Positions 7,509 through 15,577 of a stretch of DNA of 23,781 nucleotides are shown here, in pieces (position 1 is the stretch's first letter; each line of letters starts with the position of its first letter). The notes below the pieces were generated by a model that saw only the letters and a program-made list of their open reading frames with translations, was not told the DNA's origin and made no database searches. A program made the position numbers and the translations under genes. The DNA is from Candidatus Dojkabacteria bacterium (GTDB taxonomy: Bacteria > Patescibacteriota > Dojkabacteria > B142 > WJKM01): the NCBI GenBank assembly GCA_020429465.1, contig JAGQLH010000007.1, forward strand, positions 1-23,781. The letters are read 5' to 3'.

Positions 7509-7641
7509 TCATGAAAACATACTCATTCTTTACAATTCTCATCGGATCTATTGGGCTCATTATTGAGTTCTAACTATCCGCGGGAATTAATTTGAGTATA
7601 TTCACTAACACTATATCGAACTCCCGCAAGGGAGTTTTTTT
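7509..7641 (+). ncRNA. Candidate short transcript (sRNA or 20-aa peptide message)
   Basis: A promoter at 7473-7502 and an intrinsic terminator at 7619-7641 bracket about 130 nt. I do not recognise the RNA as tmRNA, 6S, SRP RNA or RNase P. It contains a nearly leaderless open frame at 7511-7573 (ATG, 20 codons, TAA) for the hydrophobic peptide MKTYSFFTILIGSIGLIIEF, which would be membrane-inserting if made. The unit could be a small RNA, a toxin-like micropeptide, or simply a readthrough stop for the M20 operon preceded by a chance -10 box. The 431-bp gap from 7390 to 7820 holds no other gene that I can support. Confidence 0.35.
7619..7641 (+). terminator. Intrinsic terminator
   Basis: AACTCCC (7619-7625), a GCAA tetraloop and GGGAGTT (7630-7636) form a perfect 7-bp stem with a GNRA loop, running into seven consecutive T (7635-7641). 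This is the best terminator in the window. It would end transcripts from the M20 cluster and from the short unit just upstream. Confidence 0.9.
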
Positions 7642-7762
7642 ATGAGGATCTTAAATTAAGACGAGTGATAGTGAAGTGTAATTAGTAGAGGCGTATAGTC
7701 GCATTCCGAAGTGTACGCTGATCAATGAATTAGAGAATATTTAAATCAAAAAAGCATTCCAA

Positions 7763-7804
7763 CCTATAGACATATATAGGCGATATGTAGTAATATATTA
7801 TAGG
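7763..7804 (+). promoter_or_regulatory. Inverted repeat and weak promoter region before the first ATP-grasp gene
   Basis: CCTATA (7763-7768) and TATAGG (7775-7780) form a 6-bp inverted repeat with a 6-nt spacer, and TATAGG recurs at 7799-7804. A weak promoter may overlap it (TAGACA at 7767-7772, TAATAT at 7791-7796, spacer 18). The arrangement suggests an operator, but the evidence is only local sequence. Confidence 0.25.
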
Positions 7805-7820
7805 TTATTTTGAAAATACT

Positions 7821-9425
7821 ATGATGCAAGAAACACTACCAACACATGTAGTTTTTGCAGAGCACAATGTAATTGATTTAATTGCAGGGCATCTAAACGC
7901 TAACAAATACGCTCAAAGAGCTATTGAACATCTATTTGCAACAGCTTTTTCCTTTATTTATGGAGGCACTGGCATATTCAATGAGGCAAATCAATATGTC
8001 ATGCAACATTTAAAGTATGCTGAAGATAGACGACGTGCAATGAGACCTAATTCACCACAACTCATTGTCACTGACGGCCACTCATACATAACTCCAGGTA
8101 GAAATACAATTAATCCTTACGATCTATTCAAATCAAATGATGGTAGTGTTGCAAGAATGATACCTTACTTTCCAAATGATAGAGCTTTTAGTACCTTAAA
8201 AAATTTAGCTGAAGCGTTGGATATAACTCAGACTGAAAATTTTGGACTTCCGCCAAAGGTCTCAATGGAAGTAGGTAAAAAGGATAACTTCTGGCATATT
8301 ATTGAAGCAGTTTCACCTGAACACAACATTCCAGATACTGAAATTCTTGAAGGATTAGAGTTAAGTAGTGGTGATCGTACAATTGAGAAAAAATTGAAAG
8401 AACGAGAAGAAATGATTACATACTGTGAAAGTCGGGGTGTGAATATGTATGGTTACGTGAATATGTATGTACTTCGTGAGGTAACTTCTAACGGAGGTGA
8501 CGGAATGATGAGAATTGTTAAATTCCCAAAAGGACATGAATACGAAGGTATGTATACCGTACTATCCGATGAAACCAATAGCACATTGGAAAACCCAATA
8601 CCAATGAGTATCAGAGAAGTTAATGCTTTCATTAATGCAAATTCTCATTATATTGTGGGAGGTGGACTTGAATCTGCAGTTATTGAAAGAAATGGAGCAA
8701 GAACTAAACTCGAACTAGGAATCTCATCATTAATTTCAGATTCAGGAATAACTAGCTTAAACCCTAATATACAAATTTTTTCGCATGCAGGAAGCTGTGT
8801 GGGGACAGAATCTATCACAAAGCAGGATGGTGAATTGTATAAATTGGCAATGCAACTTAAAGAAAAATCTCAAACTGTATTTGAGTATATTCAAAGCATA
8901 AGTAGATCTAGTACATCACGCTTCAAAGGATTGGCAAACCTAGATACATTGACTCCTACAGAGCGAGAATTCAGAATGTCCGAAGCTCTAAAAGGTAGTT
9001 CTTTCGAAAAATTTGGGATTAGATGTTCTAGAAACTATCCATTTGTATTTGTAGAGTGCAATCCTAGACCAACAAATTATTCTCTAAGTATTCTTGATAT
9101 AGCTGCATGTTATGGCTTATCACTAGAAGATGTAATTAAAAAAATTGACCATGATGAACTTGCAATAAGAAACGTTGATTCACAAAAAGTCCAAATTGCT
9201 CATGGAATGACTGCAGAAAAAGTTTACGCACAATTTTTAAGAGCTGAAGAGGAATTAAGAAAAAGGAGGGAAACGGCAGCAGTTTTGATACGTATGGTGC
9301 CAGGTGAAATCAAGCCAACAACTGAGAAGATTGGGATTTCAATGCACGGAAGGCCAGATCAACTAGACGAAAATCGTAGAATAATGCAAGAAAATGTAAA
9401 TGGAGTTCTAAGATTTAAAGATTAA
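7821..9425 (+). CDS. ATP-grasp-like ligase, possibly related to PGM1-type peptide ligases
   Basis: This is a 534-aa soluble protein with ATG ATG at its start; I took the first. The middle has a glycine-rich loop, SNGGDGMMRI (near residues 224-233), of the type that closes over ATP in ATP-grasp enzymes. Near residue 413 the strand FVFVECNPRPTNYS carries the E-x-N-x-R Mg-ATP motif. Between them, NPNIQIFSHAGSCVG resembles the Q-x-x-I segment of pre-ATP-grasp/PGM1-like ligases. Residues 1-150 are a helical and strand region of unknown function. Such enzymes join a carboxylate to an amine through an acyl phosphate. The downstream ATP-grasp-like gene starts 35 bp later, so they are probably co-transcribed. 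The ATP-grasp fold is likely; the PGM1 relation and the product are guesses. Cytosolic. Confidence 0.55.
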   Translation: MMQETLPTHVVFAEHNVIDLIAGHLNANKYAQRAIEHLFATAFSFIYGGTGIFNEANQYVMQHLKYAEDRRRAMRPNSPQLIVTDGHSYITPGRNTINPYDLFKSNDGSVARMIPYFPNDRAFSTLKNLAEALDITQTENFGLPPKVSMEVGKKDNFWHIIEAVSPEHNIPDTEILEGLELSSGDRTIEKKLKEREEMITYCESRGVNMYGYVNMYVLREVTSNGGDGMMRIVKFPKGHEYEGMYTVLSDETNSTLENPIPMSIREVNAFINANSHYIVGGGLESAVIERNGARTKLELGISSLISDSGITSLNPNIQIFSHAGSCVGTESITKQDGELYKLAMQLKEKSQTVFEYIQSISRSSTSRFKGLANLDTLTPTEREFRMSEALKGSSFEKFGIRCSRNYPFVFVECNPRPTNYSLSILDIAACYGLSLEDVIKKIDHDELAIRNVDSQKVQIAHGMTAEKVYAQFLRAEEELRKRRETAAVLIRMVPGEIKPTTEKIGISMHGRPDQLDENRRIMQENVNGVLRFKD

Positions 9426-9460
9426 TAAAAATCTGCCCAGTTTTTTATTACCCCTTCTAA

Positions 9461-11494
9461 ATGACACAAGAAAGCTTACAACTCTCTGAGCAAGATTTTC
9501 TTAATCCAAAAAATGGATTTGTAGAAGTACATCAATTTGGGGAAGGATCATACATAGTGATGACCGATAAAGGTCTTGAACAGGCTATACAACAGCTTAG
9601 AATAACTATTGATAACGATTTTTTCACACCATATCAAGCTGGAGATACAAATAATGATGAAGTACATGGTGTTATTGCCTCATCTATGCCTGCTATAAAC
9701 GACCTATTTATTGAGGCTAGTCAATACGCAAAATTTATTAATGATACAGGTGAAAATAAAACAAGTACCTACCAACTATTTAATGCGGATGGGATAGTCG
9801 CTGCACGAGGACTACACGAAGCACATCATACAGGAGAAAAATGGGCCATTTGCTTAGATGATGCAATAGCAAGCCAAGCCAAAGAAGAAGAATATGAAGT
9901 AATTCAATTGCAATCCAATTTTCAAGTTACAGAAGAAGACAACGAAGTTAATGCTAAAGTCTACCGTACATCAGAACTAATTTTGTTTAATGCGCTTTTC
10001 AATCCCACTAAACTATCAGATTTATGCGAAAAAATCATAAACAAGAATCTAGTTCTAACTACCTATGCCCTTGATGAACGAACCCACGCTGCAATTCAGT
10101 ACTTAGTACAAAATTCTTCAGATCCCAATAAGAAAATAGTTATAGATGCAAATAACCCTGAAAATGCAAATCGAATTAACAGAAAGACTGCTCTGGCACC
10201 TAATGTAATAGATTCTCAACCAGTGCGAGTAGCACAGGGACAGATGGACAATCCATCTGCATGGTTACAAGCAGAAAATGCTCTATTTGAACTTGGAAAA
10301 GAATTGGGTGAAAATCTACTTAGAGTTCCTGGATATGCGGTACATTTCCCAGAGAACTATGACACCATAAAGAGTGAAGTAGTAAAAAGACAACTCTTTA
10401 ATGAGTATCTTCAAAAGATTCGCCTTGCTCACTTATTCCTTAATGGTAGACATCATATAACAAAATTTTGCCAAAAAATAGATATTGGTTCAGATGGGAA
10501 TGGTATACAACCTGGAATTGAATTTATGCCAGTATTTGATTTTGGTGATCACGAGGAGTCATTACAAAAATTTTATGAGTTAGCTACCTTAGATAGCCTC
10601 GACAGCGAAGAATTCTCTCAATGGCTTAAAACAGCCAATATTTTTGATAATGAAAAAGTACAAGAAGAATTCAGCGAATATGCTAAAGGCGGGGATCAAG
10701 AACAAAACGGACATAATCTAATCATTCATTTACTTGAAGAAGGTAAGGTTTCAGTAGACCAAATAAGAGCGAAATTAAGAGATCTGATTAAAGATGAGTA
10801 CGTATGGGTACACCATGCAACAGAGTGTTTTAAAGATAGAAAAGGAATGGTTATTGAAGCACATGTAAATTATAAAAAAGTACAAATTAACGGTGTGAAC
10901 TTTGAATGTACATTCTCAGTTCATGGAGTTGCCGGACAAACTACAGAAACTATTGCAGTTCAACTGAAACAAGGAAAAGAGTGGCGAGGAAATCTCATAG
11001 TTACCAAGGAGGAAGCAATAGATCTTGGCATACTTTCTGAAGAACAGTTCAATAAAATGATTACAGCTCACAAAGAAAAGCATGCTTACTTACTCACACA
11101 AGGAATCACACGATACGGTGATGATTATGGTGTTGGAGAAATTGAAACAACTACTGGAACGAAACCTGTGGTTTGTATACAGGATATAAACAATCGAACA
11201 ACTGGTTGCCATCCTACACGCAAACTAGAGCAGAAATACCCTACTCAACAAGCAGCCTCAAAGCTAATGTCTCCAATTAAACCAATTGAACTATCAATAT
11301 TACAAAACCTCATACAGACACAATTTCCCGAACTTGGCTATGAAGTTATTGTAAATGGAACTGGTGCACTTATGATTGGTGTACTTGGATCGAGTGCTAC
11401 AGATGCTTTGAAAAACCTACTTGGCCTTCAGAACTACTTAGAACGAGAGAATATTGTTCGTGAAGAGAAAGAATTCCACCAACAAGAGGCATAA
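9461..11494 (+). CDS. Large diverged ATP-grasp-like protein
   Basis: This 677-aa soluble protein has the same broad plan as the preceding gene: an alpha/beta N-terminal half, a segment ELGENLLRVPGYAVHFPE (near residues 283-300) positioned like the lead-in to an ATP-grasp domain, a glycine-rich loop DIGSDGNGIQPGI (near 342-354), an insert of about 200 residues, and a late strand VVCIQDINNRTTGCHPTRKL (near 573-592). That strand has the D/E-x-x-N-x-R-x-T-G pattern of ATP-grasp metal sites. The longer length is due mostly to inserts and an N-terminal extension. It follows the first ATP-grasp gene by 35 bp. The pair could act in sequence on one product, or as catalytic and non-catalytic partners. 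I do not recognise the specific family. Confidence 0.45.
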   Translation: MTQESLQLSEQDFLNPKNGFVEVHQFGEGSYIVMTDKGLEQAIQQLRITIDNDFFTPYQAGDTNNDEVHGVIASSMPAINDLFIEASQYAKFINDTGENKTSTYQLFNADGIVAARGLHEAHHTGEKWAICLDDAIASQAKEEEYEVIQLQSNFQVTEEDNEVNAKVYRTSELILFNALFNPTKLSDLCEKIINKNLVLTTYALDERTHAAIQYLVQNSSDPNKKIVIDANNPENANRINRKTALAPNVIDSQPVRVAQGQMDNPSAWLQAENALFELGKELGENLLRVPGYAVHFPENYDTIKSEVVKRQLFNEYLQKIRLAHLFLNGRHHITKFCQKIDIGSDGNGIQPGIEFMPVFDFGDHEESLQKFYELATLDSLDSEEFSQWLKTANIFDNEKVQEEFSEYAKGGDQEQNGHNLIIHLLEEGKVSVDQIRAKLRDLIKDEYVWVHHATECFKDRKGMVIEAHVNYKKVQINGVNFECTFSVHGVAGQTTETIAVQLKQGKEWRGNLIVTKEEAIDLGILSEEQFNKMITAHKEKHAYLLTQGITRYGDDYGVGEIETTTGTKPVVCIQDINNRTTGCHPTRKLEQKYPTQQAASKLMSPIKPIELSILQNLIQTQFPELGYEVIVNGTGALMIGVLGSSATDALKNLLGLQNYLERENIVREEKEFHQQEA

Positions 11495-11587
11495 TATAGA
11501 ATTAGTGGTATATAGCTTAGTAGTTCTAGGTTAATCACTAAAGCCCCATTTACCTCTCTAATCAACACATTTCGTCATACCTAGATA

Positions 11588-11616
11588 TTGAATAGTGACC
11601 CATAGTATGTTATACT
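11588..11616 (+). promoter_or_regulatory. Sigma-70-type promoter upstream of the 384-aa orphan gene
   Basis: TTGAAT (11588-11593) and TATACT (11611-11616) are 17 bp apart. The predicted start near 11623 gives a leader of about 23 nt before the ATG at 11646. The 151-bp gap from 11495 shows no convincing terminator and no other element. Confidence 0.65.
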
Positions 11617-11645
11617 GACCAGGTATATATTCATTAAATATAACT

Positions 11646-12800
11646 ATGGGTGCTGAAGTAAGTCAGATTCTGGAACCGGAACTAATACAAGAAAGGTCTA
11701 TAGAAATTGAAAACTTTCCAAGAACATTTGAGGGGCAACATGAGCACCTCAAACAACCGTTCAGTAAAATTGAATTTTTATCTAGACTTGGCGAGAGTAT
11801 AGCAGATTTAATGGGAGTAATTATCCCCGAGTATCCTGATAGTCACACCCATGTAAGCTCTCTAGTATGTCATGTAGGCGAAGAGACAAATGTATGGGAG
11901 CTTACTAATCCAGGAATGGAGGTACCTATAGTAGCAGACGAATATAGGTATTTACTCCTTACCAGAAAATTGCTCGACTCAGGTATCAAAATACACTTGT
12001 TTAAACAAGCTCTATACAAAGGTGATTTTGATATTCATCAAGTTGAAAAGATTCTTAGAGAAGGTAATAAAGATAAGATAGCAGAAATACCCGGATTAAA
12101 AGATATAGATATAGATAAGATCCCTTACATTCTATCTGAGGAAGCTCATAAAGAAGACCGAGAGTATGTATTATCAACATTGGGAGATGTACTTACCCCA
12201 GCTATTATTAATTCGCTAAATCATGCACTATCACTTGAAGGGAAACAAACTCCAGTAGGAATAGAGAAGTATGATCTTGTTCCAGATTATAAAGAAATTG
12301 TAATTAATGGTGTTCCCTATACAGTTCGCTATCGGATAGATAAGGAAAGATCCAATGGTAACCACACAGGAAAAGCTTATTTAAAGCATAAATTGATACT
12401 AACTTCATCTGAACCAAAAGGTGAAAATTCAAAAAAAGAAAATGTAATTATCCTAAATATGGATGATAGTAAATTATTCGAGATTATAAGAGCACTTTAT
12501 CCCGATGAATGGAGTTATAAAAAGAATAGACTTGATTTAGCATATATGGAATTAGATGGAGAAGCAGACAAATTAGTAGTTACCTTGCCAAATGGTTTAC
12601 GGTTGCTGATAACAGCGTCAAACCACCTTGCCATAAATCTACAGATTCTGCCCCAAAGCCCCCATAATCCTACAAATCAACAAAACTACAGAGTAGAAAT
12701 TGAAACGGGAACTGATACAGACCCAGAGTATGTAAAAACTATTATAGAAGTAATAAAAAAGCACCTCACCCAAGGGCTAACACATCTATCGCATAAGTAA
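11646..12800 (+). CDS. Unrecognised 384-aa soluble protein
   Basis: I do not recognise this protein. It is soluble, acidic and has no signal peptide or membrane helix. An N-terminal half (1-200) is rich in helices with a run of alternating charge, for example GLKDIDIDKIPYI near 153-165. The C-terminal half (210-384) looks like a beta-rich domain: EIVINGVPYTVRYRID near 217-232, DKLVVTLPNGLRLLITAS near 308-325, RVEIETGTDTD near 351-361. There are few cysteines, and no ATP-binding or metal motif is evident. Its own promoter lies just upstream, and the Mpl-like ligase follows 47 bp later, so it may be a partner or regulator of that ligase or of the ATP-grasp pair. It could also be a very diverged, inactive relative of those ATP-grasp proteins. 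No function is assigned. Confidence 0.6.
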   Translation: MGAEVSQILEPELIQERSIEIENFPRTFEGQHEHLKQPFSKIEFLSRLGESIADLMGVIIPEYPDSHTHVSSLVCHVGEETNVWELTNPGMEVPIVADEYRYLLLTRKLLDSGIKIHLFKQALYKGDFDIHQVEKILREGNKDKIAEIPGLKDIDIDKIPYILSEEAHKEDREYVLSTLGDVLTPAIINSLNHALSLEGKQTPVGIEKYDLVPDYKEIVINGVPYTVRYRIDKERSNGNHTGKAYLKHKLILTSSEPKGENSKKENVIILNMDDSKLFEIIRALYPDEWSYKKNRLDLAYMELDGEADKLVVTLPNGLRLLITASNHLAINLQILPQSPHNPTNQQNYRVEIETGTDTDPEYVKTIIEVIKKHLTQGLTHLSHK

Positions 12801-12811
12801 ATCATTTCCCG

Positions 12812-12817
12812 TATAAT
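12812..12817 (+). promoter_or_regulatory. Candidate -10 box before the Mur ligase gene
   Basis: A perfect TATAAT lies 30 bp before the ATG at 12848. The -35 position (TCGCAT at 12789-12794, spacer 17) is weak. It overlaps the stop region of the preceding gene, so it would be an internal promoter. Confidence 0.35.
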
Positions 12818-12847
12818 AGGCTACATATTTAAATAAAGAATATTTTA

Positions 12848-14236
12848 ATGTCGCAGTGGGTTCACTTTACAGGAATAGCAGGTGTCACGACCGGTCAACT
12901 TGCAATTGCCATGAAACAAGCAGGCTATGACGTAACAGGATCTGATAGGGGTATCTTTCCTCCAATTAGTACTCATATAGAAAATAATGGAATAGAAATC
13001 CAACTCGGATATAAATCAGAACATCTTACCCGATCCTTCTACATAGACAAATACGGTGAGGGAGCCCTTAGATCTTCAAATGAACATCCAGATTTCATAA
13101 TAATGCAGGGAGCAAAAGGTACTAAAAATGCAGAATATCTCTATGCACAAAAACATACTATCCCTATCCAAAATTACACAGATATTCTTAAAGAAAAGCT
13201 TATTGTCTCCGGAAATTCAATTGTAGTATCAGGCACCTATGGGAAAACAACTACGACAGCTATGGTTTCCTGGATATTCAAACAAGCAGGACTACCAATC
13301 AACTATATGTTTGGAGGACTCTGCGATAATTTTAAAAATGGCATTAAATTTAGGGATGATGCAAAGTTCTCAATTATAGAAGGAGATGAATATGTGATAT
13401 CTCATGAACGAAGAACATCTAAATTCTTTGAATATTCACCCAAATATCTCATTCTAACTGGAATTGAATGGGACCATGCAGATATTTTCCCTACAAAAGA
13501 TTCATATATTGAGAATTTCAATAATCTTATAAAGTCCATACCTGAGGATGGTTGTATTATTTTCAATGCAAAAGATACAACAATAACAAGATTGATTGAG
13601 AATGCACAGTGCAAAATCATTCCCTACAACTATCAGGAAGTAATGACTTCAGATATACGTGGTAAAATTATTCAAAGTCTCTCTCTACTTGGAGAACACA
13701 ACAAAGAGAATGCATTAGCAGCGATAAAACTATGTGAATACCTTGGAATAGATTTAGATATTATTCGTAATAGTATAGCTACATTCAAAGGAATAAAGCG
13801 TCGATTAGAAGTTATCTATAATGATGAAAACACTGTTTTAGTTGATGACTTTGGCGCATCACCATCGAAAGCAGAGTCCGCACTACATGCAATCACACAA
13901 GCTTATCCAGAACACAAGATACTTGCTATATTTGAACCAAATTTAGGGAGTAGAACAGAAGATGGATTAGAAGAATATCAAACAACTTTTACTGCTGTTG
14001 ATCAGTTATTCCTTCCTCGCTTTACACGAGTAAAAGGTACCTATATTTCCCACACTGACTTGGCGAATTATTTAAGACCTCATAGCATTCCAGTGGAAAC
14101 ATTTGATGACGACTCAGATCTGATACAAGCAATTACTAATTTTGAACCAGAAAAGAGGTGTGTGGTAATATTTTTAGGAAGCCACGGCTTTAGAGGGATG
14201 ATAGAAGAAACAAAAGCTATTTTTGATAAATCATAG
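12848..14236 (+). CDS. Mur ligase family protein, Mpl-like (UDP-MurNAc:peptide ligase type)
   Basis: This 462-aa enzyme has all three Mur domains. The N-terminal Rossmann region, HFTGIAGVTTGQLAIAMKQA then GSDRGIFPPIST, is like Mpl and MurC. The P-loop VVSGTYGKTTTTAMVSWIF (near 122-140) binds ATP; canonical members read GTHGKTTT. EGDEYVISHERRTSKF and ILTGIEWDHADIF match the central domain of Mpl, which attaches recycled tripeptide to UDP-MurNAc. The C-terminal signature is altered: where Mpl and MurC have DD(F/Y)-(A/G)-HHP, this protein has DDFGASP (near 334-340), more like the ANP form of MurF. It may therefore ligate a different peptide or another acceptor. The family call is firm; the substrate is uncertain. 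Cytosolic. Confidence 0.8.
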   Translation: MSQWVHFTGIAGVTTGQLAIAMKQAGYDVTGSDRGIFPPISTHIENNGIEIQLGYKSEHLTRSFYIDKYGEGALRSSNEHPDFIIMQGAKGTKNAEYLYAQKHTIPIQNYTDILKEKLIVSGNSIVVSGTYGKTTTTAMVSWIFKQAGLPINYMFGGLCDNFKNGIKFRDDAKFSIIEGDEYVISHERRTSKFFEYSPKYLILTGIEWDHADIFPTKDSYIENFNNLIKSIPEDGCIIFNAKDTTITRLIENAQCKIIPYNYQEVMTSDIRGKIIQSLSLLGEHNKENALAAIKLCEYLGIDLDIIRNSIATFKGIKRRLEVIYNDENTVLVDDFGASPSKAESALHAITQAYPEHKILAIFEPNLGSRTEDGLEEYQTTFTAVDQLFLPRFTRVKGTYISHTDLANYLRPHSIPVETFDDDSDLIQAITNFEPEKRCVVIFLGSHGFRGMIEETKAIFDKS

Positions 14237-14243
14237 AGAATTG

Positions 14244-14591
14244 ATGGATAAACACAAGAAAGCCAAGAGGCCAAAAACCGCAAAAGATATACTTATGTCG
14301 CATGACTGGCTTGAACAACGTCATAAGTCGGCGAAGTATGTTACAACCGAACACCAGGACTTTGGTTTACGACTTGCTCATAGGCTAAATGATCCAGAAC
14401 ATAAGAGTCTTTATATCAAACTAGCAAAAGAAGAAGATAGAGGGCTACTTGAACAAGCAATTTCTTTCGCAGATGATTATCATAAAGTAAAGAATAAAGC
14501 GCGAGTGTTTATGTGGAAACTAAAGGAGCTACGTAGAGAACGTAAACAGTCACGAGAGGATGAAGAGCGCAAACAAACTACCATGTTTTAA
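14244..14591 (+). CDS. Small, highly charged conserved-type hypothetical protein
   Basis: From the ATG at 14244 this gives 115 aa; an in-frame TTG at 14223 inside the Mur ligase gene is less likely. The protein is basic and predicted all-helical, with HDWLEQRHKSAKYVT near 20-34, a middle YIKLAKEEDRGLLEQAISFA near 62-81, and a Lys/Arg/Glu-rich C-terminal helix (KELRRERKQSREDEERKQ near 95-112) likely to form a coiled coil. It has no membrane segment, no cysteine and no enzymatic motif. The charge suggests binding to nucleic acid or to a partner protein. It starts 7 bp after the Mur ligase and ends 8 bp before the glycosyltransferase, so the three are probably translated from one message. Function unknown. 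Confidence 0.65.
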   Translation: MDKHKKAKRPKTAKDILMSHDWLEQRHKSAKYVTTEHQDFGLRLAHRLNDPEHKSLYIKLAKEEDRGLLEQAISFADDYHKVKNKARVFMWKLKELRRERKQSREDEERKQTTMF

Positions 14592-14599
14592 ATCCGTAT

Positions 14600-15571
14600 A
14601 TGAACGTAACAGTTATAATAACCGCTTACAAAGAAGCGACTACTATAAAAAAAGCACTTCAAGCAATTGCAGATCCATCATACTCAAAGTGGAAACAAGA
14701 TTTAGAAATAATACAAATTTCACCAGATGAAGAGACATTGAGTGCTGGAAAAGAATACATTTCAGAAATACAAAATCCACATCTCACTTATATTCAAATA
14801 AAAGATCCTAAAAAAGGAAAACCGCATGCATTAAATCTTGGATTCAAAAAAGCAAAAGGACAATTTATTGTACTGACCGACGGTGACGTGTACCTCCAAA
14901 AGGGAGCATTAAAAAAAATTCTTACAGCAATTAAAAATACCAATAAAGCTGCAATTTGTGGTCAAGTACGATCCCAGAATACGAGAAAAACATTCATGGG
15001 ATATATTAGTCACCTCATGACAGCTGCAGCACATCATAAACGCATGATTGAGCTTTCACATATTCACTCTGGATATGGTACTAAATTAGTACAGAAGACT
15101 AACTTCTTTCCTCTGACTGGATATCTATTTGTAGTAGATATGGACAAAGTACATCAAAAATTCCCGAACGGTATAACAGTGCCAGAGGACTGTTTGGTAG
15201 ATGATGCCTATATTTCGTATATACTCTATAACGCTGGGTTAGAGCTTGGATATGCCCCAGAATCGATGGTATATGCAAAATTCCCAACTCACCTCAATGA
15301 TTATTTAAAACAAAAAAAACGATCTACTGGAGGATACTTACAGTTATGGAAATATGGGGTAGTTAAAACGGAGACAAAGTCACGCTCATTCTGGCATGAG
15401 TTACGGTATGCTTGGTTTCCCATCCAATACGCACGTAACTTATTTGAACTACTCTGGTCAGTTAGTTTCTATCCACTAAGACTCTATCTCTGGATACTAA
15501 TATGGTGGGAGCAAAAAATCCGAAGAAAAGATTTTGCCAGCACATGGGTACGAATTGAAAGTACCAAGTAA
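14600..15571 (+). CDS. Family 2 glycosyltransferase (GT-A fold)
   Basis: This 323-aa protein opens with VTVIITAYKEATTIKKAL, the nucleotide-sugar-binding strand and helix of GT2 enzymes. KKGKPHALNLGFKKAKG (near 72-88) precedes the metal-binding DxD-like motif LTDGDVYL (near 92-99). The acceptor-side segment VPEDCLVDDAYISY (near 193-206) supplies the ED-type catalytic acid region, and KQKKRSTGGYLQLW (near 237-250) resembles the (Q/R)-x-x-R-W family motif. The C-terminus has aromatic, hydrophobic stretches (LFELLWSVSFYPLRLYLWILIWW near 275-300) that probably attach it to the inner face of the membrane. It should transfer a sugar to a lipid or a surface polymer. It lies downstream of the Mur ligase and is convergent with the ACT-domain gene, with a gap of only 6 bp. 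Confidence 0.85.
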   Translation: MNVTVIITAYKEATTIKKALQAIADPSYSKWKQDLEIIQISPDEETLSAGKEYISEIQNPHLTYIQIKDPKKGKPHALNLGFKKAKGQFIVLTDGDVYLQKGALKKILTAIKNTNKAAICGQVRSQNTRKTFMGYISHLMTAAAHHKRMIELSHIHSGYGTKLVQKTNFFPLTGYLFVVDMDKVHQKFPNGITVPEDCLVDDAYISYILYNAGLELGYAPESMVYAKFPTHLNDYLKQKKRSTGGYLQLWKYGVVKTETKSRSFWHELRYAWFPIQYARNLFELLWSVSFYPLRLYLWILIWWEQKIRRKDFASTWVRIESTK

Positions 15572-15577
15572 TACTCT

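Noticed and set aside
9421..9450. AT-only stem between the two ATP-grasp-like genes as a terminator
   Set aside because: AATAAAAA and TTTTTATT can pair, but a stem with no G-C pairs is too weak, and the genes look co-transcribed.
15547..15565. GGTAC/GTACC hairpin at the end of the glycosyltransferase as a terminator
   Set aside because: Only a 5-bp stem inside the coding sequence with no following T-run on either strand.
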